NCBI RefSeq assembly: GCF_004320535.1
Contig: NZ_SIHY01000001.1
Location: forward strand, 1,240,001 to 1,304,000
Origin: Arthrobacter sp. S41
GTDB lineage: Bacteria > Actinomycetota > Actinomycetes > Actinomycetales > Micrococcaceae
Reading direction: 5' to 3'
DNA: 64,000 nucleotides
A model generated the notes under the pieces. The model saw only the letters and a program-made list of their open reading frames with translations, did not search any database and was not told the origin of the DNA. The position numbers and the translations under genes are program-made. Below are positions 18,089 through 27,367 of this stretch, piece after piece; positions within the stretch are counted from its first letter, which is position 1, and every line of letters begins with the position of its first letter.

Positions 18089-18400
18089 ACGCTGAGAAAT
18101 AAGGTAACCCACATCACTTATGAGTGTCAAGGCGGAAAGTTCGAATGGTCGGCTTTTCCTTGATTCCTGCGGATTTGGGCGCACAAAGTCAGGACATCAC
18201 TGCTGGAAAATGCGCCGCTTTGTGAAGCCAGCGCAGGTCAAAGCCAACTAGTGACAGCTAGGGGCAGCTGGCCTAGGACCTGAAGGTACGTCGCTGCACG
18301 GACTGAGCGTCGCGCGAAGGCGCCAAAGGCACTAGTCAGAAATTGCGGAATCGTAAGAAAATTTCTTGATTCACTCGCAAGTGGCGTTGAGATACTTGCG
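18089..18400. other. Intergenic region between the two LacI genes
   Basis: No gene is supported here. The region should hold the promoter of the left LacI operon near its left end and the 3' end of the right LacI transcript. I see only a short palindrome (AAGAAAATTTCTT, near 18353-18366) and no clear terminator. Confidence 0.5.
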
Positions 18401-19429
18401 TCAGTTGCTCTTCATTGAGTCGCGCTCGATGAGCGGCATATCAATTTCATGCTCAACGGGTTCCAGCTTCCCGTCGAGAAGCAGTCCAACAGCCATCGCT
18501 CCCATTTCTTCATACGGAAGACGGATTGAGCTCAGCTGCGGGCGCAGATAGGTAGCGATGATCTCATCATCAAAGGAAAGTACAGAGAGGTCCGTTCCCG
18601 GTGCCAGGCCCTTTTCGGCGAGCGCTTGAAAGACGCCCATGGCCACACGGTCGTTGGCGCAGATAATGGCGTCTGGCTTATAGCCCTCGGCCAGCATTCG
18701 CGTGGTGGCTTCGTACCCATCCGTGGGGTTCCAGTCTTCCAGCACCCAGTGGCCTAGAACCTCTAGTTCTGATTCCACCAAGGCCTGACGCATGGACCCG
18801 AAACGCCGAGTGATGCTGGGATAGATCCGTGGATTTTTTTCGGCATTTTTCAGTTCACCGATCACGGCGACGCTTTGAGCTCCGGATTCAATGACTCGTT
18901 GCACGGCCTTGGCCCCGGACTCTCTCTCATTGGGAAGCACCGAGGTACATGGACTCTCGTCTATTCCGTTTACCAGAACGGTGGGAAGTTCAGTCCGAGG
19001 AATCTTCAGATCACGTTGACGAGAATCCATGAATCCAAGAATCAGTCCGTCAACATCTCGGTGAGTCATCTGCGTTATAGCCTCAGCCATTTGCTCGGGC
19101 TTGCCAAAGGTCTCAGCGATGAGCACTGTGTGGTCGCGGCTTTCGGCTTCACGCAGGATGCCCGTGATCATTTCTGAGGCGAAGCGGGTGACGGTAACTT
19201 GATCAGAAATGAATCCCAGCGTGCGTGTCTTGCCGCTTCGCAGGGATTGAGCGGCAGCGTTAGGGCGGTAACCCAACTCTGTTGCGACAGCGCGGACCCG
19301 TTCGGTGGCTTCGGCTGACAGTCGTGTTCCTGGTTTTTTATTCAGGATCATGCTGACCGCTGCCTTGGACATTCCCGAGGCTTCTGCCACGTCAGCTAGT
19401 GTTACCCGCTTTACTTTGTGCGTTTCCAC
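18401..19429 (-). CDS. LacI-family regulator, divergent to the sucrase/fructokinase operon
   Basis: A 342-residue LacI-type repressor with helix-turn-helix VTLADVAEASGMSKAAVSMIL (about residues 9-29), hinge YRPNAAAQSLRSGK, and a C-terminal sensor domain with AIICANDRVAMGVFQALAEKG. The start is a GTG at 19429 with AAGGAA upstream. It is clearly related to the other LacI protein of the window but not a near copy. It is divergent from the GH32 gene at 19543, and the 113-base space between them holds a perfect 20-bp palindrome, so it probably represses that operon. Confidence 0.88.
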   Translation of the reverse strand: METHKVKRVTLADVAEASGMSKAAVSMILNKKPGTRLSAEATERVRAVATELGYRPNAAAQSLRSGKTRTLGFISDQVTVTRFASEMITGILREAESRDHTVLIAETFGKPEQMAEAITQMTHRDVDGLILGFMDSRQRDLKIPRTELPTVLVNGIDESPCTSVLPNERESGAKAVQRVIESGAQSVAVIGELKNAEKNPRIYPSITRRFGSMRQALVESELEVLGHWVLEDWNPTDGYEATTRMLAEGYKPDAIICANDRVAMGVFQALAEKGLAPGTDLSVLSFDDEIIATYLRPQLSSIRLPYEEMGAMAVGLLLDGKLEPVEHEIDMPLIERDSMKSN

Positions 19430-19476
19430 GTTTCCTTCTTGCCACCGTTGACATGCAATTATTCGAGCCTAGCCTA

Positions 19477-19528
19477 TTGCAGGGATCACATCACACTGCT
19501 AGAGTTTTGTGCTAAATGCATTTAGCAC
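19477..19528 (+). promoter_or_regulatory. Promoter and 20-bp operator of the cytoplasmic fructan operon
   Basis: TTGCAG (19477-19482), a 17-base spacer and TAGAGT (19500-19505) make a good promoter. The perfect palindrome GTGCTAAATGCATTTAGCAC (19509-19528) lies where transcription should begin, so a bound LacI dimer would block initiation. The centre is GC rather than CG. A second TTGACA occurs at 19448-19453. Confidence 0.75.
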
Positions 19529-19542
19529 TCTCTTATTGAAGG

Positions 19543-21024
19543 ATGGCAGCGTTGCCCGAAACCCAGCAGGTCGCGGTGAAGCGACCACAGCTACACTTCA
19601 CAGCAAAGAAAAACTGGATCAATGATCCCAACGGTTTGTTCTTTGATGGAAAGCAATATCACCTGTACTTCCAGCACAACCCCAATGGTGTTGGCCACGG
19701 CTACATGTCCTGGGGACATGCCGTAAGCACTGACCTAGTGAACTGGGAAGAACTCCCCATTGCCATCCTGCATGGCGACGTTGCTGACATCTTCTCCGGC
19801 TCCATCGTGGTGGACCATGACAACACCAGTGGCTTCGGCGACGGAACCATTCCGCCGGTTATTGCCATCTACACCGCAGCAGCCAAGGACGAGACCAATC
19901 AGTCTCAAGCCATTGCCTACTCGCTGGATGGTGGCGCGACTTTCACCAAGTACGCACAGAACCCAGTCATTGACCGCGGTTCCAAAGACTTCCGCGACCC
20001 TAAGGTCTCCCGCTACGAATCCGCTGAAGGCTCCTACTGGGTCTTAGTTGCTGTAGAAGCGATTGAACGTCGCGTAGTGATCTACCGTTCCGAGAATCTG
20101 ATTGATTGGACTGAGCTCTCCAGCTTCGGGCCAAAGGCAGCAGTCACTGGTATCTGGGAATGCCCGGATTTGTTCCAGCTTCCAGTTTCGGGAACTGACC
20201 AGCTCAAGTGGGTCCTTATTGTTTCACTGAACCCAGGCGGCATTGCTGGCGGTTCAGGTACCCAATACTTTGTTGGCGAATTTGACGGCACTACCTTCAC
20301 CCCGGATCAAGACGTAGCCGCTGTAGAGGGACTGGACTTTGAAGCACTAAGCGCCGCCAAATGGTTGGACTTCGGCCGTGACTTCTACGCCGGCGTCAGC
20401 TTCCACGGACTGCCAGTTGATCAGCAGACTCTGATTGCTTGGATGAGCAACTGGGATTATGCCCGTGATCTTCCTAATGATGGATGGCGCGGTTCGATGA
20501 GTACCGCTCGCACCCTGGACTTGGTCAAGGACGCTGAAGGTAACTTCGAGATCCGTCAGCAGATCCTTGGACTGCCAGTCACCGATGTTGTTTCTCAGTC
20601 AGTAACCGGCGCAGAGACTCGCATTGAGTTGGGTTCCCCGGCTCTGCTTGAACTGCACCTTGCAGGCAACGTCAGTGAATCAGCAAAGTTGTCGCTCTAC
20701 CGGACTGACGAGAGCCTGATCAGTGAAATTACTGTCGAGTCTGCCGTGCTGACCCATGATCGTACCGCGGGCCTAGTTGATCATGAACTCTACGCATCAA
20801 CGCAGCGCATGCCACTGCCAGCAGGGCTGGCTGAAATCACGGTCCAGGTTCTGCTAGATCACGGTTCCATTGAAATCCTTGCTGCAGATGGACTTCGCTC
20901 GCTGACCGATCAGCTCACCGGTGAAGCTGCACCAGCCTATGGCGTACTGAAATTAGCCGGCGGAACCAATGCCTCGGTTGCCGTACTGCCGCTGGAAGAA
21001 ATTGAAGCAGGTACCAACGCATGA
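19543..21024 (+). CDS. Cytoplasmic glycoside hydrolase family 32 (sucrose/fructo-oligosaccharide hydrolase)
   Basis: A 493-residue GH32 enzyme without a signal peptide, so intracellular. Catalytic motifs are complete: WINDPNG (nucleophile D28), FRDPKV (D152) and ECPDLF (E206). The N-terminal five-bladed propeller is followed by the C-terminal beta-sandwich domain. It should release free fructose from sucrose, levan or inulin oligomers brought in by the ABC importer or the permease at 21965. The ATG at 19543 has only an adjoining GAAGG, so the ribosome site is poor. It is the first gene of a three-gene operon, and the next gene overlaps it by four bases. Confidence 0.88.
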   Translation: MAALPETQQVAVKRPQLHFTAKKNWINDPNGLFFDGKQYHLYFQHNPNGVGHGYMSWGHAVSTDLVNWEELPIAILHGDVADIFSGSIVVDHDNTSGFGDGTIPPVIAIYTAAAKDETNQSQAIAYSLDGGATFTKYAQNPVIDRGSKDFRDPKVSRYESAEGSYWVLVAVEAIERRVVIYRSENLIDWTELSSFGPKAAVTGIWECPDLFQLPVSGTDQLKWVLIVSLNPGGIAGGSGTQYFVGEFDGTTFTPDQDVAAVEGLDFEALSAAKWLDFGRDFYAGVSFHGLPVDQQTLIAWMSNWDYARDLPNDGWRGSMSTARTLDLVKDAEGNFEIRQQILGLPVTDVVSQSVTGAETRIELGSPALLELHLAGNVSESAKLSLYRTDESLISEITVESAVLTHDRTAGLVDHELYASTQRMPLPAGLAEITVQVLLDHGSIEILAADGLRSLTDQLTGEAAPAYGVLKLAGGTNASVAVLPLEEIEAGTNA

Positions 21025-21926
21025 GCCTGATTACCGTTCTTGGTGAATCACTTGTTGATGTTGTTGGCGAAACTGCACATCCAGGTGGATCTCCACTCAA
21101 CGTTGCTGTTGGCCTGTCCCGTCTTGGGCGCAAGGTTCAGTTCCACACCGAATTTGGTCAGGACACCTATGGTGAGCAAATTGCTGAACATCTGAGCAAT
21201 TCAGGTGTCCAGGTTGCACCGGGTTCAGTCACGGAACGTTCCACCTCGGTAGCTCAGGTAGAGATGGATGAGCACTCCAACGCTCATTACACTTTTGATA
21301 TCCACCAGCAGATTCCTGCGGTGGACGCGGATACACAGACCACCTTGCTGCACACCGGCTCCATCGCCGCATGGATTGAACCATCCGGGCAGTGCATTGT
21401 GGACGCATTTGAAAATGCATCTGCAGATTCCTTGCGCAGCTATGACCCGAACCTACGTCCGGATCTTGTAGAAGACCGCGAAGCTGCACTAGAGCGTATT
21501 GAGCTGCTCATCAGCCTCAGCCACGTAGTGAAGCTCAGTGACGTGGATGGCCAGTGGCTTTACCCAGACTTAGAAGCGTGGGAAGTACTAGAACACGTAG
21601 CTAGCCTTGGTCCAGCACTAGCTGTCATGACGCAGGGTGGCGACGGGTGCCTGGCACTTGCTGCTGGCAAGCGTTACGACGTGGAGGCCTGCCCCACCAA
21701 TCTCAAGGACACCATCGGTGCCGGAGATGCTTTTATGTCCGGACTACTCTATGGAGTCCTTTCACTTCCAGATCCTGTCACGGCACTTCGTGACGGAACC
21801 GAACTGAAATCCGAAGACATTGAACAAGCTTTGCGTGGTGCACTTACTTCTGCTGCACTGACAGTGGCACAGGCCGGAGCAAATCCTCCATGGCTTGAAG
21901 ACTTCACTAACGCACTCACTCACTAA
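21021..21926 (+). CDS. PfkB-family carbohydrate kinase, probable fructokinase
   Basis: A 301-residue ribokinase/PfkB-fold kinase. The N-terminal substrate region reads LVDVVGETAHPGGSPLNVAVGLSRLG, and the ATP/catalytic signature DTIGAGDAFMSGL (near residue 235) carries the catalytic Asp. It should phosphorylate the fructose released by the GH32 enzyme to fructose-6-phosphate, linking the locus to glycolysis. The start overlaps the GH32 stop by four bases (ATGA). Specificity for fructose is inferred from the operon. Confidence 0.87.
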   Translation: MSLITVLGESLVDVVGETAHPGGSPLNVAVGLSRLGRKVQFHTEFGQDTYGEQIAEHLSNSGVQVAPGSVTERSTSVAQVEMDEHSNAHYTFDIHQQIPAVDADTQTTLLHTGSIAAWIEPSGQCIVDAFENASADSLRSYDPNLRPDLVEDREAALERIELLISLSHVVKLSDVDGQWLYPDLEAWEVLEHVASLGPALAVMTQGGDGCLALAAGKRYDVEACPTNLKDTIGAGDAFMSGLLYGVLSLPDPVTALRDGTELKSEDIEQALRGALTSAALTVAQAGANPPWLEDFTNALTH

Positions 21927-21964
21927 TTTCGCTTTACATGCACACGAAAGAAACCAGGGCAAAG

Positions 21965-23260
21965 ATGGCTGGCTTTACAACTTCTCTACGAAATCCGACA
22001 TACCTCCAAAGTTCCTTCTCGATGCTGTTGTTCTTTGCATCCTGGGGTATCTGGTGGTCCTTCTTCCAAATCTGGCTCACCAGTGAAACGACCGGCCTAG
22101 CACTGACCGGTGCACAGGTCGGTACCGTCTACTCGGTGAACTCGCTGGCCACTTTGGTCCTCATGTTTGCTTATGGAGCTATCCAAGACCGCCTGGGTGT
22201 TAAGAAACATCTGGCCGTCGTGCTGGCTGCAGTGACCGCGCTGGTTGGCCCATTCGTTACATGGGTCTACCAGCCACTGTTGCAGAGCAACTTCATGACC
22301 GGTGTCATCCTCGGCGCCATTGTGCTCTCCATTGGCTTCCTTGCTGGTGTGGGTCTGTTTGAAGCTTTGACCGAACGCTACAGCCGTCGTTTCGGTTTTG
22401 AATACGGACAGGCGCGTATGTGGGGTTCCTTCGGTTACGCCGTAGTTGCCTTGGCCGCCGGCTTCCTGTTCACCATCAACCCAATGCTGAACTTCTGGAT
22501 TGGTTCCGTACTTGGACTGGTACACCTAGCATTGTTGCTGTTTTCGCGTGCCAAGGGTGAGCCGGTACCTAAGCGTCCGGTTGAGGGAATCATGTCCCCT
22601 GCTTCCACGCCTTCATTCCGTGAAATGCTTGGCCTGTTCCGTTTGCCTAGCTTGTGGCTGATCATCATCTTCGTGATGCTCTCATGGACTTTCTACACCG
22701 TCTTTGATCAGCAGATGTTCCCAGAGTTCTACACCGGACTCTTTGATGATCCTGCTACCGGTCAGCGCGTTTACGGAATCTTGAACTCAGTGCAGGTCTT
22801 CTTTGAAGCTGCCATGCTGGGTATCGTCCCAATCATCATGCGCCGCGTAGGTGTACGTGCTTCCCTGCTCATGGGTGTCGCCATTATGTTCGTTCGTATC
22901 TTGGGCTGTGCCCTGGTGGATGATCCGCTGTTGGTCTCGGCCATCAAGATGTTGCACGCAATCGAAACTCCGCTGTTCATCCTGCCGGTGTTCCGTTACT
23001 TCACCTTGCACTTCAACCCAGCACTGTCAGCCACCCTGTACATGGTTGGCTTCCAGGTCTCGGCACAGATTGGTAACGTCGTTCTGTCCACCCCACTGGG
23101 CGCACTGCACGACCGCGTAGGCAACGAGCAGACTTTCATCACCATTGCCATTGTGGTGCTGCTAGCCGGCGTCTACGGATTCTTTGCACTAAAGAAGGAT
23201 GATCAACAAGTTGATGGTGACCCGTTCCTGCGTCACTCAAAGACTGCGGTTGATGCGTAA
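21965..23260 (+). CDS. MFS sugar permease, oligosaccharide:proton symporter type
   Basis: A 431-residue, 12-helix permease related to the LacY/CscB oligosaccharide:H+ symporters. The N-terminal helix FASWGIWWSFFQIWL and the loop GAIQDRLGVKKH (MFS motif A position) support this. It should import sucrose or short fructans for the GH32 enzyme and kinase of the same operon. The start could be the ATG at 21938 or 21965; I take 21965 because AGGG lies five bases upstream and the hydrophobic part begins soon after. A degraded second copy of its C-terminal half lies at 25480-26094. A strong terminator follows. Confidence 0.85.
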   Translation: MAGFTTSLRNPTYLQSSFSMLLFFASWGIWWSFFQIWLTSETTGLALTGAQVGTVYSVNSLATLVLMFAYGAIQDRLGVKKHLAVVLAAVTALVGPFVTWVYQPLLQSNFMTGVILGAIVLSIGFLAGVGLFEALTERYSRRFGFEYGQARMWGSFGYAVVALAAGFLFTINPMLNFWIGSVLGLVHLALLLFSRAKGEPVPKRPVEGIMSPASTPSFREMLGLFRLPSLWLIIIFVMLSWTFYTVFDQQMFPEFYTGLFDDPATGQRVYGILNSVQVFFEAAMLGIVPIIMRRVGVRASLLMGVAIMFVRILGCALVDDPLLVSAIKMLHAIETPLFILPVFRYFTLHFNPALSATLYMVGFQVSAQIGNVVLSTPLGALHDRVGNEQTFITIAIVVLLAGVYGFFALKKDDQQVDGDPFLRHSKTAVDA

Positions 23261-23276
23261 CTGAAAGTAACTCCAT

Positions 23277-23318
23277 GCGGGGTGGGTTGTTGTCGGATTC
23301 GACAACAACCCACCCCGC
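23277..23318 (+). terminator. Terminator of the cytoplasmic fructan operon
   Basis: Bases 23277-23295 and 23300-23318 form a perfect 19-bp stem with a GATT loop, followed by TTCGTTTG. It marks the end of the fructan locus and the left limit of the accessory island. Confidence 0.85.
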
Positions 23319-23518
23319 TTCGTTTGTACAACGCGACCGTTTGCTACAAAGGATCGGCCTGAGGAGCAGGTCAAGCCAGGGTGGAAATCCCCGCGCAACG
23401 TCTGTTCCCCTTTTGCGGCACCATCCGAAACGTTCTAAACGTAGAGGTACCCAATGGACTTCTCCAACCCATCACCGCGATACAAGATGAATTGCACCCG
23501 CGACCCCTCACGCCTGAT

Positions 23519-24115
23519 TCACTCCGAGGGCGCTATGGAGTAGTTCTGGCCCGCCTCTGCATCGTTGATAAACGGGCGCAGAAGATCTGAGTCGAAAACT
23601 TTGTTTCTGTCCTTATGGCCTAAGTCTTCTCTAATTGCTTTGAGCAGATCGGCTGTGATTTTGAGGAACTCATTTTCCCGAAACGGTTTCTCGCTAACGC
23701 TCATAAGCCTGTATCGGAAATGGTTCCAAGCGTTCAGGACAGGGCCCGATCCCCACACGATCACCTGCGGGCTAAAATCGAGCATCTTTTGAAAGTGTTC
23801 GTCCCTCTTCCCTGCGTCACCCTTAGCCGTCAGCATGCCGGTGAGTGAGCGAACGAGGCTTTCATACACTTCCGTACGGCGGGCAAGCTGAGCGCGTTCC
23901 TTTTCTAGCTTCCGGTTCCAGTACCCGGTCAAGGATTGGGTTAAAAAAATACCCAAGACTCCGACAAGAGAGACAAAGATAGCCGCTTTGGGGGCATCCA
24001 ATGTCTTGACCACATCCGCAAGCCAAAGCAGGAGCAGGACCACTACGCCCACAGCTAACAGAATTACGAGTACTCCCATAACCAAAGCCCAGACCGGCTG
24101 CTTCGAAGATTTCAT
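23519..24115 (-). CDS. Membrane protein with two transmembrane helices, function unknown
   Basis: I do not recognise this family. The 198-residue product has two hydrophobic N-terminal helices (WALVMGVLVILLAVGVVVLL, then AAIFVSLVGVLGIFLTQSL), a basic/charged helical linker (NRKLEKERAQLARRTEVYE) and about 110 soluble residues, probably cytoplasmic. The ATG at 24115 follows a purine-rich GAGGGTGGGGAG; an in-frame TTG at 24139 would add eight residues. It lies close behind the HNH gene (24163-25335) and is probably cotranscribed. A small two-helix membrane protein next to a nuclease is a layout common in defence modules, but that is only a hint. Confidence 0.6.
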   Translation of the reverse strand: MKSSKQPVWALVMGVLVILLAVGVVVLLLLWLADVVKTLDAPKAAIFVSLVGVLGIFLTQSLTGYWNRKLEKERAQLARRTEVYESLVRSLTGMLTAKGDAGKRDEHFQKMLDFSPQVIVWGSGPVLNAWNHFRYRLMSVSEKPFRENEFLKITADLLKAIREDLGHKDRNKVFDSDLLRPFINDAEAGQNYSIAPSE

Positions 24116-24162
24116 CTCCCCACCCTCGCCTTTCGACAAATAATTCGATCACCAGAGTGCGA

Positions 24163-25335
24163 CTAGGTGATGTTGTTTTCTTCCTTGTGCTTTCTCATTA
24201 TGAGGTTAGCCAGCTGCCAAGATGTGAGCCTTGCCAATGCATCAATCTCTAACTTGTAAGGTTCGTATTCATATTTCTGAACAAAATATTCAGTCTCGCA
24301 AGAACGGCATTGCCATTCAGGCAACGGTTCCGACGGTAAAACACATCCGGCGATAACGACGTCATCACTGGGAAGGCCGGCAGGTTCGCCCCACAACATA
24401 GTTCGAGGGTTACGTTCCCCGCATTCAGGGCACGCCGGTTTAGAAAAGGCGCTGACCTTGACAAAATCAGTTTGGTGTATCAATACGTGGCAATCGACGC
24501 AGACTAGCTTCGTATCATCAACATGATCTTGAATCTCCAGCACAAGATTATCGGACCCTGGCCGCGATATGTGAGCCTCCAAATTGGAGATCCCCCGGCG
24601 TCCACAAGATTGGCATTCTGCTTCTTCACAAAAGTCAGCCTGAAGCATTGAAATAGCCAAGATCGCGTCATCTGCGGCATTCGATACTCCTGCATCGCAA
24701 TCGCCTGCGGCCAGAATAATTGGGGCCGGTGAGACCACAAGTTCCGAAATAACGCCCATAACTTGGTCCACGATGGATGGCCTGAGGTTTTGAGTGCGTC
24801 GAGGAAGTTTCGCGCCCAATCTTTGTTCGACTTCCAGCACAGAGATCGGATTCGAGAACATTTCTAAGAGTTCTATCTCGGCAGCTCCGTCGACCACTCC
24901 ACTGACCACTTCCAGGCCCAAGATTAACGGTGGAGCGGAATTAGCAGCGGTCAGAACGAGGGTATCCGGTTCCAAAGTTTGGGGAAGGTCCAATTCGTAG
25001 GTTTGCTCGGCAGTTGCCAATGAATTCGCTGTCGCACAAACGTCCTTCTCCCAACACCAAAGGATTGGCTTGCCCGCATGTCTGTTGAAGTCATTAGGCG
25101 AGGACGACGCGAACGGCCGGCGAAGCGGATAGTCCTTCCGTGAGGCAGATTGCGATTGCTGTTGCAGATCCTGAAGATCAAGCAAGTCCTCGATCAATTC
25201 ACTTCGGGTCTTGAATTCCAAAGAACTCTGACTCGTGTTCGGCAAAAGACTCAGATAGTGGCCAATGATCTGTTTGCGGTCCATTCGATCCAGCACGGGG
25301 TCGTATCCATGCAACCGCCTTGTTCTTTCAAGCAT
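24163..25335 (-). CDS. HNH-nuclease-like protein with C-terminal zinc ribbon
   Basis: A 390-residue protein. Near residue 240, CQSCGRRG is followed by LEAHISRP and then, about 25 residues on, LVCVDCHVLIH. This spacing of two CxxC pairs, a first His and a final CH..H matches McrA-like HNH endonucleases. Further on, CPECGERNPRT and CRSCETEYF make a second zinc-binding unit. The N-terminal 230 residues are not familiar. AAGGAG stands six bases before the ATG at 25335. The two-helix membrane gene follows closely on the same strand. DNA cleavage is inferred from the HNH pattern; the biological role is open. Confidence 0.65.
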   Translation of the reverse strand: MLERTRRLHGYDPVLDRMDRKQIIGHYLSLLPNTSQSSLEFKTRSELIEDLLDLQDLQQQSQSASRKDYPLRRPFASSSPNDFNRHAGKPILWCWEKDVCATANSLATAEQTYELDLPQTLEPDTLVLTAANSAPPLILGLEVVSGVVDGAAEIELLEMFSNPISVLEVEQRLGAKLPRRTQNLRPSIVDQVMGVISELVVSPAPIILAAGDCDAGVSNAADDAILAISMLQADFCEEAECQSCGRRGISNLEAHISRPGSDNLVLEIQDHVDDTKLVCVDCHVLIHQTDFVKVSAFSKPACPECGERNPRTMLWGEPAGLPSDDVVIAGCVLPSEPLPEWQCRSCETEYFVQKYEYEPYKLEIDALARLTSWQLANLIMRKHKEENNIT

Positions 25336-25479
25336 CGAATCTCCTTCTACCTAGTGACCCTCAAGCATTTCGTCACAATCCGGTGGCGACGCTAAAGCTC
25401 TGTTTGCTTCGGTCAGTGCAACAGGAAGAACACGCTACGACCGTTGGAGCCGTTTTCTCCGAACGACTACTTCACTCAC

Positions 25480-26094
25480 CGTAGTGACCGTGCGCTTCAT
25501 TGATGACAGCTTAAGCGCGCGGGCGGACAAGATAGCCGTCGATCGCCTAAACGCACCGTACGATGACACCGGCGATTCGTTTCGTGGTTTGGAATCGTTC
25601 TTTCTCAGCGATCGGCTGCGCAATTGCTTTCCGCTGATGCGTCCGGAAAACAGAGTCTCCAGCTAGGGCCGACACGCGTGAAGATGCTGTTCCCAAGGGC
25701 TGATTTTCCGAGTCCAGCCATGCTCATCGGTGTCCTCGACTGCATGTCGGCAGATCATCCAATCTGAGTCACGGCAGTCACCATGCTTCGCGCCAGTTAA
25801 ACGCGGCTGTTCGTCCTTTCGGTGTTCTGTTACTTCACCCTTCAATTCAACCCAGCGCTGTCGGCAACCCCGTACATGGTTGTCTTCCTGGTAGCGGCAC
25901 AGATTGGCAACGACTTCCCATCCACTCCCCTAAGATGCAGTTCATGACCGCACGGATTCCCGGAAGACCTTCAACACCATTTCGACCGTCGTACTGTTCG
26001 CTGATGTTACGGATTCTTTGCGCTGAAGAGAGATGAACAGCAAGTTGATTTGGATCCGTTCTTACGGCGCGCAGGAAGAACATCCTCCGCCTAA
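25480..26094 (+). pseudogene. Decayed C-terminal half of a sugar permease (second copy of the 21965-23260 gene)
   Basis: Several stretches match the intact permease in order and orientation. Bases about 25515-25660 resemble 22545-22690. Bases about 25718-26094 resemble about 22800-23260, for instance FNPALSAT..YMV at 25850-25890 and YGFFALK, QQVD, DPFLR at 26005-26070, ending in a matching TAA at 26092-26094. Frames shift and stop codons interrupt it, and the N-terminal half is absent. It may extend left to about 25430. The rest of the 25336-26216 gap holds no gene I can support. Confidence 0.8.
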
Positions 26095-26216
26095 AATCAG
26101 GTTGCATAATCAAGGATGCGAGATGCTACCAACCTACTTGCGACGGACCGCAGCAGCCTGCGACTGACTTGGTGACTATATACGTAAGTCCCTGGGCAGT
26201 AGCCAACGACGCTGGT

Positions 26217-27203
26217 TCAGCCCTCCTCGGGGTCTGCCAAGTAGCTGTCCAGAACTTTCATCGAGTACTTGTAGGTTGTAGTAGCCGCCGTCTTGTGTCC
26301 AAGCGTGACTCCGAAAAGAGCAAGGACCTGCAGAAGGATTGGAGATGCGACCACTCCATATACGGCAATGCTCACAAACGAGAGGTACACAACGACTGCG
26401 AGGTATCGGGCAATTTGTCGCCTTTGTTTGAAGGTGAGCGTTACTAGGTATGAGGAATTGGCGAGCTGAACAGCGACATGTGCGTGACTGTCCAGAAAAT
26501 CATTTGCCGTCGCCTCAATTTCCGTTCCACGGCATTGCCGATCAAACTCTTCAGCGTTTTCGATGATGTCTTTGAGGACATCTCTCTGTCCGGCGAGAAC
26601 CGCGCTGCTAGCACCATTCGTTTCAACATTCACCAATTTGCCGAGTCCCAGCGGATCAGCGTTAGTTTGGGAGGCGAAGGCAGAGATTTCATCTACAACA
26701 CTGGATAATCGCACTGACTGCCAGGAGCTTAGGCCAGTGCCGATGGTTCTTAGCTTCGGAGTAGCAATTATTGACTGGCTGCTCATTGTTTCGCTTAGGA
26801 TTTCCTCAGCTGCAACCATTCCCAGACCTTGGCCAAGCACTTGCAACGACGAGGGCCTCGTGTTTAGGACATTCTCGTAGGGCGACCAGTGGACGACCTT
26901 TAATGAATCGGCGACAAGTGACTTCATGTTGTTGAGCTGGTCCTTCAAGGGATTGGCAGCGTCAATCAGGCCTACGATACCAACGGTGTCTAGCCGTGAT
27001 GCAGCGCGCGCGTGGTTCATCAGCCGAGAAGCAGAACCATTCGTGATCGACGACATCGTTGAAGTCATAGAATCGACCACTGAACGCGTCATCGCATCGG
27101 CTGCATTTCTCGTCGAAAGTAACCCGGAGCCTGCATCAATGAAATCCCGAGCCCGGCTTCTTTGAAGTACTTTTGAATTGGTGTCGTTATCAAGAATCCC
27201 CAT
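26217..27203 (-). CDS. Hypothetical protein with C-terminal membrane segments
   Basis: I do not recognise this 328-residue protein. The first 230 residues are Ser/Ala/Thr-rich and look helical and soluble (STRNAADAMTRSVVDSM, MSSITNGSASRLMNHAR). Near residues 265-310 there are two hydrophobic helices (YLAVVVYLSFVSIAVYGVV and PILLQVLALFGVTLG), then a short charged tail ending in DPEEG. The ATG at 27203 lies six bases after TAGGCT (complement of 27210-27215), so it is probably leaderless. It is a single gene between the permease remnant and a divergent lipoprotein gene. No function should be assumed. Confidence 0.6.
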   Translation of the reverse strand: MGILDNDTNSKVLQRSRARDFIDAGSGLLSTRNAADAMTRSVVDSMTSTMSSITNGSASRLMNHARAASRLDTVGIVGLIDAANPLKDQLNNMKSLVADSLKVVHWSPYENVLNTRPSSLQVLGQGLGMVAAEEILSETMSSQSIIATPKLRTIGTGLSSWQSVRLSSVVDEISAFASQTNADPLGLGKLVNVETNGASSAVLAGQRDVLKDIIENAEEFDRQCRGTEIEATANDFLDSHAHVAVQLANSSYLVTLTFKQRRQIARYLAVVVYLSFVSIAVYGVVASPILLQVLALFGVTLGHKTAATTTYKYSMKVLDSYLADPEEG

Positions 27204-27367
27204 ACCCCAAGCCTAGTTGGTCACATGGACGCTTTTAGGTTTGCTCACCGAAAGTAGGCCCTGCGTACTAATCCCCTGAACTACTACGTTGCCAACCTCG
27301 ATTCGTGGCCTTACTCTCATGAAATCAGTCAACAAGATGAGTGGCTGTACTTCATTGGGGGATGGAA

